DNA of 8,419 nt from an uncultured Phycisphaerales bacterium (GTDB lineage Bacteria; Planctomycetota; Phycisphaerae; Phycisphaerales; SM1A02). The position numbers and the translations under genes are program-made. Within the stretch, counting starts at the first letter, position 1; each line of letters starts with the position of its first letter. Of the stretch, positions 1-5,585 are shown one piece after another. Location of the stretch: the NCBI GenBank assembly GCA_946886375.1, contig CAMPIL010000150.1, forward strand, positions 1-8,419, written 5' to 3'. The notes under the pieces were generated by a model. That model was not told the DNA's origin and made no database searches. It was given only the letters and a program-made list of their open reading frames with translations.

Positions 1-726
1 GGCAATCTCAACGCCACGCCCGCGATTGTTCGAAGCACGGTGATGTACGTGCTTCGCCTGCTCATCGGCGAACGGCTGCCGCTGAACGAGGGCATCATGC
101 GCGCGGTGGATGTGCACATCCCACATGGCATGCTCAATCCAAAGTTTGTCGATGATCCGGCGCTATGCCCGGCCGTCGTCGGGGGGAACACCGAAACCAG
201 TCAGCGCATTGTCGACACGCTCCTCAAGGCGCTCAATCTGTGCGCGTGCAGCCAAGGCACGATGAACAACCTGCTCTTCGGCAACGATCGCTTTGGATAT
301 TACGAAACCGTTTGCGGCGGAAGCGGAGCGGGACAGGACTTCCACGGGGCCGATGCGGTACACACACATATGACCAACACGCGCATTACCGATCCGGAAA
401 TCGTCGAGCACCGCTACCCCGTTCGCGTCGAGCAATTCGCCATCAGGCGCGGGTCTGGCGGACGCGGTCAATTTCGCGGAGGCGATGGCGTCGTACGCGA
501 GTTCACTTTTCTTGCTCCAGTGTCGCTCTCAGTGTTGAGCCAGCACCGCGTGCAAGCGCCCTATGGGATGAGCGGCGGCGCAAGCGGGGCCCGCGGCACG
601 CAGCGCGTCATTCGTGCCGATGGCGCCGTGATTCATTTGGAATCCATCGACGGATGTGAGGTCATGCCCGGCGATCGAATTGTCCTGGAGACGCCCGGCG
701 GGGGAGGGTGGGGCACGCCGCGCTGA
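1..726 (+). CDS. Hydantoinase B / 5-oxoprolinase family protein, C-terminal part (5' end outside window)
   Basis: The reading frame is open from base 1 and stops at 724-726, giving 241 residues of the C-terminal half of a HyuB/OXP-type subunit. Such proteins, alone or fused to HyuA, open cyclic amide rings such as hydantoins or 5-oxoproline in an ATP-dependent reaction in the cytosol. Visible family blocks, in order, are [28 protein letters not shown], a [10 protein letters not shown] block, [29 protein letters not shown] followed by [23 protein letters not shown], and the terminal TPGGGGWG. The missing N-terminal part should carry roughly half or more of the protein, so it is unclear whether this is a separate HyuB or the end of a fused HyuAB/OplAH polypeptide. 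The gene converges on the minus-strand sigma-54 module. Family assignment is very secure; the substrate cannot be read from sequence. Confidence 0.94.
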   Translation, partial: GNLNATPAIVRSTVMYVLRLLIGERLPLNEGIMRAVDVHIPHGMLNPKFVDDPALCPAVVGGNTETSQRIVDTLLKALNLCACSQGTMNNLLFGNDRFGYYETVCGGSGAGQDFHGADAVHTHMTNTRITDPEIVEHRYPVRVEQFAIRRGSGGRGQFRGGDGVVREFTFLAPVSLSVLSQHRVQAPYGMSGGASGARGTQRVIRADGAVIHLESIDGCEVMPGDRIVLETPGGGGWGTPR

Positions 727-798
727 ATCGCCTGTGAATGCGCCGCCGACTCGCGTCAGGGGCAGGTGGCCAGTGTTTGCCGCTGGCAGAGATCGTCC

Positions 799-837
799 AA
801 AAAAGTTCCACGCCGTACCCGCCGGCACGGCGCGGAG
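799..837 (-). terminator. Probable intrinsic terminator for the minus-strand module, formed by repeat copy 1
   Basis: Read on the minus strand, the GC-rich hairpin of repeat copy 1 (837 to 806) is followed almost at once by six T residues (804 to 799). This is the form of a rho-independent terminator. It lies about 200 bp past the stop of the pseudo-receiver gene and would shield the convergent hydantoinase gene from antisense transcription. On the plus strand the same hairpin is followed by purines, so termination would work in one direction only. Confidence 0.6.
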
Positions 838-850
838 AGAAGAGAGAGAG
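804..850 (+). repeat. 47-bp hairpin repeat, copy 1
   Basis: This copy is identical over 47 bp to the copy at 911-957, in the same orientation. It has two parts. The first is an imperfect palindrome with arms TTCCACGCCGT (806-816) and ACGGCGCGGAG (827-837), which has one A/C mismatch, one G-T wobble and a 10-nt loop. The second is a purine-only tail of GA repeats. The combination of a palindromic head and a conserved tail resembles REP-type dispersed repeats. I do not recognise the family by name. Confidence 0.9.
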
Positions 851-910
851 ACTTTTCGATCTCGCCTTGAGTCTGCGATTGTTGCGTCGCAGGCTGTCGG
901 TCCGATCCGT

Positions 911-957
911 AGTTCCACGCCGTACCCGCCGGCACGGCGCGGAGAGAAGAGAGAGAG
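911..957 (+). repeat. 47-bp hairpin repeat, copy 2
   Basis: This is an exact second copy of the 804-850 element, 107 bp downstream in the same orientation. Flanks differ on both sides, so the identity ends sharply at the element's borders. That argues for a discrete repeat unit and against a larger recent duplication. The hairpin arms are at 913-923 and 934-944. Unlike copy 1 it has no adjoining A-run and would not read as an intrinsic terminator. Confidence 0.9.
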
Positions 958-1040
958 TTCGTTGAGGAGTGCCAGTTGGCGTTGCCTTCTGGTTCCTCGG
1001 GAAGTCCATGCGGCGCGTTTTCCGCGCGGCTTGGGGAAGA

Positions 1041-1679
1041 TCACTCGAAGCCCGGATGCTTGTCCGGAGTTCGTTTCGGGCTGCGGCCGTGGTCGGCCCT
1101 TCTGACTCGGGTTTGCCTGGGCCGGGATACGGCACTGACGGAAGCGTCACCGGCGTGGTTGCCCATGGGCTTCATCAATGACGCGAATTCGATTGGGAGT
1201 TTCGCATTGCCCCAGACCCATGCGTTGGGTGCGATGCGATTGGTTTCCGCCCGCTGGCGAGCGCGGCGAGCCGCCGTGGCGCTGGCTCGCTGCCGGGTCC
1301 ACCTTCGGGCCAGCAGACGGACCGCGTTGGCGGCCTGCTTTGTGTCGTGGGCATAGACATCGCAGCCCATATCCGCCACATCGCGGGTGAGACCGACTTC
1401 GGTCAGGAGTCCAACACTGCGGACTGCCTGGGGGAAGCAGTGGCAATCAGCCAGCAACCTGCGAAGTGAGTCGCCGTGTCGCTGGAGGGTGTTTTGATCG
1501 AGTGCAATGCAGACGATGACCAGGTCGTTCTCGCCCAGCAGCATGGATTTTCGCAGCCCGCGAAGGTGCGTCGCCACGCCCGCATGGGCCACGCCGCATT
1601 GCACCAGCAGCCGACGCAGGTCTTCTGCGAGGGTCGATGCACCTACGACGACTGTGAGATGGCTCGATCTCTCCTCCAT
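1041..1679 (-). CDS. Receiver-like (pseudo-receiver) protein under a sigma-54 promoter
   Basis: The product is 212 residues. Residues 7-125 follow the alternating strand/helix order of a CheY-like receiver: strand LTVVVGAS, helix TLAEDLRRLLVQCG, strand DLVIVCIAL, strand SVGLLTEVG, then MGCDVYAHDTK followed by a helix. The switch Thr (T93) and the Lys (K114) seem to be kept. The acidic pair after strand 1 is replaced by G-A-S, and the phospho-acceptor Asp after strand 3 has no equivalent (residues 53-60, DLVIVCIA), so phosphorylation by a histidine kinase is not expected. Residues 126-212 are Arg-rich with no recognised domain, possibly a disordered or nucleic-acid-binding tail. I chose the ATG at 1679 because the receiver fold begins there and a sigma-54 promoter lies just upstream; longer in-frame extensions would run through that promoter. 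The assignment is by fold pattern, not close similarity. A degenerate or unrelated Rossmann-like protein is possible. Confidence 0.6.
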   Translation of the reverse strand: MEERSSHLTVVVGASTLAEDLRRLLVQCGVAHAGVATHLRGLRKSMLLGENDLVIVCIALDQNTLQRHGDSLRRLLADCHCFPQAVRSVGLLTEVGLTRDVADMGCDVYAHDTKQAANAVRLLARRWTRQRASATAARRARQRAETNRIAPNAWVWGNAKLPIEFASLMKPMGNHAGDASVSAVSRPRQTRVRRADHGRSPKRTPDKHPGFE

Positions 1680-1694
1680 GTTGCAATAGTCCCA

Positions 1695-1711
1695 TGCAAC
1701 GTTCGTGCCAG
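1695..1711 (-). promoter_or_regulatory. Sigma-54 (RpoN) -24/-12 promoter
   Basis: The minus strand reads CTGGCACG-N4-TTGCA, followed by T. This matches the sigma-54 consensus YTGGCACG-N4-TTGCW at every specified base, with GG and GC at the correct spacing. Transcription should start near 1684, only about five bases before the ATG at 1679. The sigma-54 activator encoded directly upstream and the palindrome cluster 140-200 bp further upstream support this as a true promoter. A partial IHF-like half-site (AATCAA, 1793-1798) lies between the two but lacks the second half of the consensus. Confidence 0.88.
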
Positions 1712-1851
1712 ACCGCTCAGCCGGAATACGCCGATTTCGATGCGCCATCGCCATCGGACGAGCGAAGCGTGCACGGATTTCGCACGTCTGCGAATCAACT
1801 GGAGCATTGTTGCGACGCGCCGTTGTGCGGATTTTGATGGACCCGGAGCAG

Positions 1852-1872
1852 TTGTCGCACGGCATGCGACAA
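1852..1872. promoter_or_regulatory. Upstream activator site 1 (inverted repeat)
   Basis: This is a perfect 8-bp dyad, TTGTCGCA-N5-TGCGACAA. Its centre lies about 178 bp upstream of the predicted sigma-54 start, a normal distance for enhancer-binding proteins that act by DNA looping. Its size and spacing suit a dimer with Fis-type helix-turn-helix domains such as the adjacent activator. That the activator binds here is inference. Confidence 0.75.
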
Positions 1873-1876
1873 TCGT

Positions 1877-1894
1877 TGTCGCAAATCTGCGACA
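1877..1894. promoter_or_regulatory. Upstream activator site 2 (inverted repeat)
   Basis: This second dyad, TGTCGCA-N4-TGCGACA, has the same half-site sequence as site 1, with its centre about 23 bp further upstream. Two tandem sites roughly two helical turns apart would favour cooperative binding and hexamer assembly. The inner arms of the two sites also pair with each other (TGCGACAA-TCG-TTGTCGCA, 1865-1883), so the exact dimer register is open. A more degenerate relative may lie at 1811-1829. Confidence 0.72.
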
Positions 1895-1975
1895 GTTGCC
1901 AAGGCCACATTCAGTAGTGTGGGTGAGGCCCGGAAAAGATTCAGAATTATTTTCGTCCAAAACCCGGCGAAGGTT

Positions 1976-2956
1976 TCATCCGCCTCGCAGCCAGCGATAA
2001 ATCGTGCTGCGATGGACGCCGAAGATCTCCGCAGCACGGGCGATCGACCCGCCGGCTTCGGTGAGAATCCTGTGCAGGTGTTCCCGTTTCATGCGATCGA
2101 TGGAGGTCTGGAACTCGCCTTGGCGGGGTGGGGGATTGAGTTGACCCACGCCTACGACTTGTTCCACACCGATGATCTCACCCGGGCACAGCACGTGTAG
2201 TCGCTCAAGGAGCGAACGCACCTGGCGAACGTTGCCCGGCCAAGGGTAGGTCCGGAACAGGTCCATCGCGGCAGCGTTGAACTCCAACGGCGGCTGCTGA
2301 TACAGGTTTGCCAATTCCTCGTTGAAGGTTGCCAGCAGCGCGGGAAGTTCATGAATGCGATCGCGCAGCGGGCGAACATTCAGTTGGATCACATCCAGCC
2401 GGAACAACAGGTCTTCCCGGAACTTGCGATCCCTGACTGCAATCTTGAGGTCCACGTTGGTGGCGGCGATGACCCGCACATCGACCAGCAGCGGCCGAGA
2501 CAGGCCGACGGGTTGAACTTCACGGTCCTGCAGCAGCCGGAGCAGGCGGTTCTGAGCCGAAGGCGGCAGTTCGCTCACCTCATCGAGGAGCAATGTGCCG
2601 CGCTCGGCTGCGCGAACCAGGCCAAGATGGTCTTGCGAAGCGCCGCTGAATGCCCCGCGCACGTGACCGAACAACTGACTGTCCACCAGCGTCTCGGGAA
2701 TCGCTCCGCAGTTGACGGGAATGAACGGCTGGTTCTTTCTCGCGCTGTTCTCGTGAACCCAACGCGCGAGAAATCCCTTGCCCACACCAGTTTCGCCGGT
2801 GATCAAAAGAGTGCAATTGGACTGCGCCGCGCGAAGCGCGATCTGCGAATCAATCTCCGCGGGAAATCCGGGAGTCCCGGCCGAGGCTGCGTCATGCTGC
2901 GCTCGTGCCGCATTCAAAACTCTCAGGCGATCGGTCGCCTTGGACCGGTAGGCCAT
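1976..2956 (-). CDS. Stand-alone sigma-54 enhancer-binding protein (AAA+ plus Fis-type HTH, no sensory domain)
   Basis: This 326-residue activator would remodel the RpoN-RNA polymerase closed complex using ATP. Motifs, in order, are Walker A GETGVGKG (54-61), QLFGH with the sigma-54-contacting loop GAFSGA (94-106), Walker B TLLLDEV (121-127, D125/E126), sensor I AATN (164-167), Arg fingers in FREDLLFRL (R180, R186), RPLRDR (195-200), sensor II WPGNVRQ (239-245), and a C-terminal Fis-type helix-turn-helix ending GVHRSTIYRWLR (about 296-324). Only about 35 residues precede the AAA+ core, so there is no receiver, GAF or PAS domain; NtrC-class proteins are usually about 450 residues or more. The layout resembles PspF, whose control comes from a partner protein. 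The loop has Ser in place of the usual Thr of GAFTGA. A GA-rich stretch before the ATG can serve as a ribosome binding site. Its likely target is the adjacent gene through the palindromes at 1852-1894. Confidence 0.95.
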   Translation of the reverse strand: MAYRSKATDRLRVLNAARAQHDAASAGTPGFPAEIDSQIALRAAQSNCTLLITGETGVGKGFLARWVHENSARKNQPFIPVNCGAIPETLVDSQLFGHVRGAFSGASQDHLGLVRAAERGTLLLDEVSELPPSAQNRLLRLLQDREVQPVGLSRPLLVDVRVIAATNVDLKIAVRDRKFREDLLFRLDVIQLNVRPLRDRIHELPALLATFNEELANLYQQPPLEFNAAAMDLFRTYPWPGNVRQVRSLLERLHVLCPGEIIGVEQVVGVGQLNPPPRQGEFQTSIDRMKREHLHRILTEAGGSIARAAEIFGVHRSTIYRWLRGG

Positions 2957-2961
2957 AAGGG

Positions 2962-2978
2962 CTCTCTCTTCTCTCCGC
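2962..2978 (-). repeat. Tail fragment of the 47-bp repeat in the activator's ribosome binding region
   Basis: On the minus strand these 17 bases match exactly the purine tail of the 47-bp repeat (its G-C-GGAGAGAAG segment and following GA run). The segment just upstream resembles the repeat head only loosely. The fragment sits 6-22 bases before the ATG at 2956 and supplies the only purine-rich ribosome-binding sequence of that gene. It could be an eroded copy of the repeat or a chance GA-rich match. Confidence 0.5.
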
Positions 2979-3015
2979 CCGTCGTTGCGCTTGGACCGTT
3001 TCTCAGGCGGCCAAG

Positions 3016-3070
3016 CATGTTTTCTCGAACATGGTCAAGCGAAGGCGAAACACTCGCCTGATCATGTTCG
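3016..3070 (-). promoter_or_regulatory. Bulged hairpin with an alternative pairing in the activator leader
   Basis: Outer arms 3026-3036 and 3060-3070 pair over 11 positions (CGAACATGGTC with GATCATGTTCG, one G-T wobble). An inner 6-bp stem (AGGCGA 3043-3048 with TCGCCT 3054-3059, 5-nt loop) continues it, interrupted by a single 6-nt bulge on one side. The sequence CATGTT at 3016-3021 can instead pair with AACATG at 3028-3033, which would disrupt the long stem. Mutually exclusive stems 60-115 nt before a start codon suggest a leader RNA element, or DNA half-sites for a repressor. No known family is recognised. Confidence 0.45.
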
Positions 3071-3459
3071 GCCGATCTTTTGGAGTTTGCTCAACGCGTT
3101 CTGGTGAGCGTCGCGTGGTGCTGCGATGCTCGGTGCGACATGCATTCTCCGGGTTGCGAATCCGGACGCGCAAGGAAAGTCGATCAAAACCCTTGCGCTG
3201 GCAATGTCGCTTTGGCGTGGAACTCTCTCTTCAAAGAAGGCCTTTCTTCAACCCTTCAGCAGCGTGTTGCTGCTCAGCGCTGCGATCGGCGCCGCATCTA
3301 TAAGACAGCAAAACAGTCGCTTCGTCAAATGAAAAATCGCTGAACTGCCAAAATGTCGCAGCGCCAGTCGCATGGCGCCTGGTTTCTGCCTTTCCCATCT
3401 TGCCTCGTTGAACGGAACGCTTGCAGCACTTGAGCGCGACAAGCATTGTGGAAAACCTG

Positions 3460-4284
3460 TCAAACGAACGGCGGCCGCTGGCGGTCTGCGCTGTATTGGA
3501 TTCGCTGAATCGAAAGCGTGCGGCCGGACGGTTGATCGATGCGCGCAACCACCCCGCACATGGCTTCCCCGCCTGACGCCACGCCGTAGGGCGCAGGCAC
3601 CGCAGTGGTCATGTGCCGCAGCACCGCGTCGGCGTCCCTTCCAATGATGCCGTCGTAAGGCCCGCACATTCCCAGATCAGTGATAAAACCGGTGCCGCGA
3701 GGCAGAATCCGGGCATCGGCGGTTGGAACGTGCGTATGCGTGCCAACCACCAAGGCGACGCGCCCATCCAAGTATCGCGCCAGTGCGATCTTCTCGCTGG
3801 TTGCTTCCATGTGGGCCTCAACGATGACCAGCGGGTTGGTTTCGGGTAACTGGGTCAATAGATGATCTACGGTCGCAAACGGGTCGTCAGCCGGCGTGTT
3901 GAAGAAAACTCGACCCAGCACGGTGATCACGAAGAGGCTTCGCGTACGGTTTCCAGCCGGTTGAATCTGGATAAAGGATCGCCCCGGCGCCTTGGCGGAA
4001 AGGTTGGCTGGGCGGCTGATTGGTTCATCGGGCGTCTGCAAGACGGAAATGATTTCGCGGTCGCGGTACACGTGGTCGCCCAGTGTGATCGCATCCACGC
4101 CGTACCCGCGAATCTTTCGGTACAACTCGGGGGTCAAACCGGAGCCGGCCTTGGCGTTTTCCGCGTTGGCGATGATGATGTCGGGCTGGTGCTCTTCGCG
4201 AAGCGAGGGCAACTGCTGCTGAACGACCATCCGTCCCGGGGCGCCGAAGATATCACCCAGAAATGCCACGGTAAGCGTTGCCAT
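3460..4284 (-). CDS. ymdB: YmdB-family (TIGR00282-like) metallophosphoesterase
   Basis: This 274-residue protein belongs to the YmdB family, cytosolic dinuclear-metal phosphoesterases shown in Bacillus subtilis to hydrolyse 2',3'-cyclic nucleotides and to affect biofilm and motility decisions. Visible metal ligands by family alignment are D11 in FLGDIFGAPGR, E42 and N43 in ANAEN, D70 in TLGDHVY, H158 in VEAHMEATSEK, and H183 and H185 in GTHTHVPTAD. The family hallmark DLGMCGPYDGIIG follows at 203-215. Position 70 is usually Asn in the GNH motif, here Asp, a conservative change at a metal site. I chose the ATG at 4284 because the family N-terminus (ATLTVAFLGD) begins directly there; an in-frame ATG at 4362 would add 26 unconserved residues. 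No strong Shine-Dalgarno precedes 4284. The candidate promoter near 4390 would give a leader of about 95 nt. It is the same strand as the activator but separated by 500 bp, so co-transcription is doubtful. Confidence 0.93.
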   Translation of the reverse strand: MATLTVAFLGDIFGAPGRMVVQQQLPSLREEHQPDIIIANAENAKAGSGLTPELYRKIRGYGVDAITLGDHVYRDREIISVLQTPDEPISRPANLSAKAPGRSFIQIQPAGNRTRSLFVITVLGRVFFNTPADDPFATVDHLLTQLPETNPLVIVEAHMEATSEKIALARYLDGRVALVVGTHTHVPTADARILPRGTGFITDLGMCGPYDGIIGRDADAVLRHMTTAVPAPYGVASGGEAMCGVVARIDQPSGRTLSIQRIQYSADRQRPPFV

Positions 4285-4384
4285 GCACGCAGTCTTGCTG
4301 ACTGGGGCCGATCGGGCAAGTCGGCCGGGTGCAATGGACTGCCGGTGAATCGGTGAGGCCATCTGCGCTTCGTGACGTGGACCT

Positions 4385-4393
4385 TGTTATACT
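4385..4393 (+). promoter_or_regulatory. Candidate divergent promoter: extended -10 on plus, overlapping -10 on minus
   Basis: The plus strand reads TG-T-TATACT, an extended -10 element one base from TATAAT, with no good -35. The minus strand of the same bases gives TATAAC, also one base from consensus. The site lies between the divergent YmdB-family and DUF3553-type genes, about 100 bp before the former and 350 bp before the latter. The match is by eye, and high-GC planctomycete promoters are poorly characterised. Confidence 0.4.
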
Positions 4394-4740
4394 CATGTTG
4401 GGTAAAGACGAGAAAACACGCCGTTGCATCCGGCTGAACATGGAATTGCTGATCGTCCCCGGCGATCGGACTTTCGTACCTGTGGATGCATTGCGACGAT
4501 GCGAACGTCGGCGGCAACCATCCGCAACTGATGAGGGGGACAGATCGCAGCGAAGCCTGAATCGTTTTGACTTGCACAGCACTTTTGCTCGCACATGTCC
4601 GGTTTCAACCGGCAATGAATCCAAGGACCAATCGCACACGGAGAGAACGCAGCTGCATACGCAGTTCTCCAAACCGGTCCGCGGCGAGTTTGATTTACAT
4701 GTTGATCACGAGCGTTCCACGGAAGGAGCACGATTGAATC
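4394..4740 (+). other. Long leader or unassigned region before the DUF3553-type gene
   Basis: About 345 bp follow the candidate promoter without a recognised gene. An open frame from 4440 to 4763 (107 codons) overlaps the next gene's start and shows no recognisable protein features. Possible RNA structure includes GTCCCC (4455-4460) pairing with GGGGAC (4536-4541) and a short hairpin around CGGTTTCAACCG near 4600. The region could be a long 5' leader or encode a small RNA; the sequence does not decide this. Confidence 0.3.
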
Positions 4741-5400
4741 ATGGAGACCATGATGTCAGATGAGAAGTTCTCAACCGGCGACCGCGTGCGCCATGCGGCG
4801 CGGCCGGAGTGGGGGATCGGCACCGTCATCAAGGTGGAGGCGGCCAACGGCGCTGCGACGAACGGTCACACGCCCCAGCGCGTTTCCGTTCGATTTCCAA
4901 ACGCGGGCACAAAGACCCTGATTGCCAGCCGCGCCGAACTGGTGCGTGTTGAAACCAACGCTGAGCCGTTTCTGACCGGCGAGTCCCCGGTATCTGAGTA
5001 CTGGAACAAGATGAGCGAATCCGACTGGCTTGCGCCCATGGCCAAGCGAAAGGTCGAGCAGGCGATGATCAGCCTTCCGCCTGACGTGCGCGATCCATTC
5101 AACAGCCTGCAGAAGCGGCTGTCGCTCACGATGGCGCTATATCGGTTCGATCGTTCGGGGCGGGGATTGATGAACTGGGCGGTGGCCCAGACCGGCCTTG
5201 ACGATCCGCTTTCCAAATTCACGCGGCACGAATTGGAGGAGAAATTCGACCGCTGGGCCTACGAGCGCGATTCGCACCTGACCAAGCTTATTCAGGAGGC
5301 GCGAGCGCCCGGAAGCGAGCCGGGTGTCGTCAACGCCGCGCTCAAGTCCGCCCCGCCCGCGGCGCAGGACACAGTGCGTCGGCTCATCATGGGACGTTGA
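4741..5400 (+). CDS. DUF3553-type N-terminal domain protein of unknown function
   Basis: This 219-residue soluble protein has no signal peptide. Residues about 10-70 (FSTGDRVRHAARPEWGIGTVI, then VSVRFPNAGTKTL and an LVRV end) have the pattern of the DUF3553 family, a small beta-barrel of the kind also found at the end of some UvrD-like helicases (G-x-x-V-x-H, W/F-G-x-G-x-V, V-x-F-x-x-x-G). A 12-residue Asn/Gly/Thr-rich loop is inserted between its strands. Residues 88-219 are mostly helical and charged and are not recognised. The start could be 4741 (AAGGAG 12 bases upstream), or the ATGs at 4750 or 4753, for which GGAG at 4743-4746 is a well-placed site; the last gives 215 residues. A role in nucleic-acid binding is suggested only by the domain type. 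The coiled-coil gene downstream is probably in the same transcript, since no terminator is seen between them. Confidence 0.72.
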   Translation: METMMSDEKFSTGDRVRHAARPEWGIGTVIKVEAANGAATNGHTPQRVSVRFPNAGTKTLIASRAELVRVETNAEPFLTGESPVSEYWNKMSESDWLAPMAKRKVEQAMISLPPDVRDPFNSLQKRLSLTMALYRFDRSGRGLMNWAVAQTGLDDPLSKFTRHELEEKFDRWAYERDSHLTKLIQEARAPGSEPGVVNAALKSAPPAAQDTVRRLIMGR

Positions 5401-5585
5401 GTTCACGCAACATCCCGCGCGTTTACACCTCTGCCAGGTTTCACACATCCGAGAATATCACGGTCAGCGACGCTGCATTGCGGCCGGACGTCCTGCGCGC
5501 GGATTGGCGCGAACCCGGCGCGTCGGTTGTTCCTTCTTCTGGCACACAACCCCCGGCCATGCCGCCGGCACAGAAAGGAACGACC

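Larger units (their letters stand above)
727..1040. other. Non-coding convergent intergenic region with hairpins
   Basis: This region lies between the ends of two convergent genes and holds no convincing coding sequence; the open frames here translate the repeats and low-complexity Arg-rich text. Besides the two 47-bp repeats it contains a small hairpin at 873-892 (CTGCGA and TCGCAG arms, 8-nt loop) in the spacer between the repeat copies. A second short hairpin lies at 1013-1027 (GCGCG and CGCGC arms), just past the end of the minus-strand gene and without a T-run. Confidence 0.6.
2957..3459. other. Intergenic region upstream of the activator gene
   Basis: About 500 bp separate the YmdB-family gene from the activator, both on the minus strand. 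I see no convincing gene here. The notable content is the hairpin at 3016-3070, the repeat fragment at 2962-2978, and an 11-bp match to the repeat head at 3214-3224. A possible minus-strand promoter runs from about 3330 to 3300, with TTGACG as -35 and a TTATAG-like -10 at a poor spacing. No clear terminator follows the YmdB-family stop codon at 3460. Confidence 0.4.

Noticed and set aside
529..1150. Several open frames on both strands across the repeat region
   Set aside because: They translate the repeats into recurring Arg/Pro/Gly-rich text (such as SPRRAGGYGVEL) and overlap the hydantoinase gene; they are by-products of the repeats.
1680..1910. N-terminal extension of the pseudo-receiver gene up to 1910
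   Set aside because: The extension would code across the sigma-54 promoter and the palindrome cluster, and its translation (Cys/Arg-rich, no pattern) does not look like protein.
4094..4109. 16-bp match to the 47-bp repeat inside the YmdB-family gene as an inserted repeat
   Set aside because: The bases encode the family-typical YGVD segment in frame, with no insertion relative to the family; I treat it as chance or codon-driven similarity.
4528..4560. CTGATGAG followed by CGAAG, reminiscent of a hammerhead ribozyme core
   Set aside because: The required GAAA is absent and the bases after CTGATGA do not form the needed stem II.
4440..4763. Possible 107-codon gene upstream of the DUF3553-type gene
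   Set aside because: It has no recognisable motif, no good ribosome binding site, and overlaps the start of the next gene.
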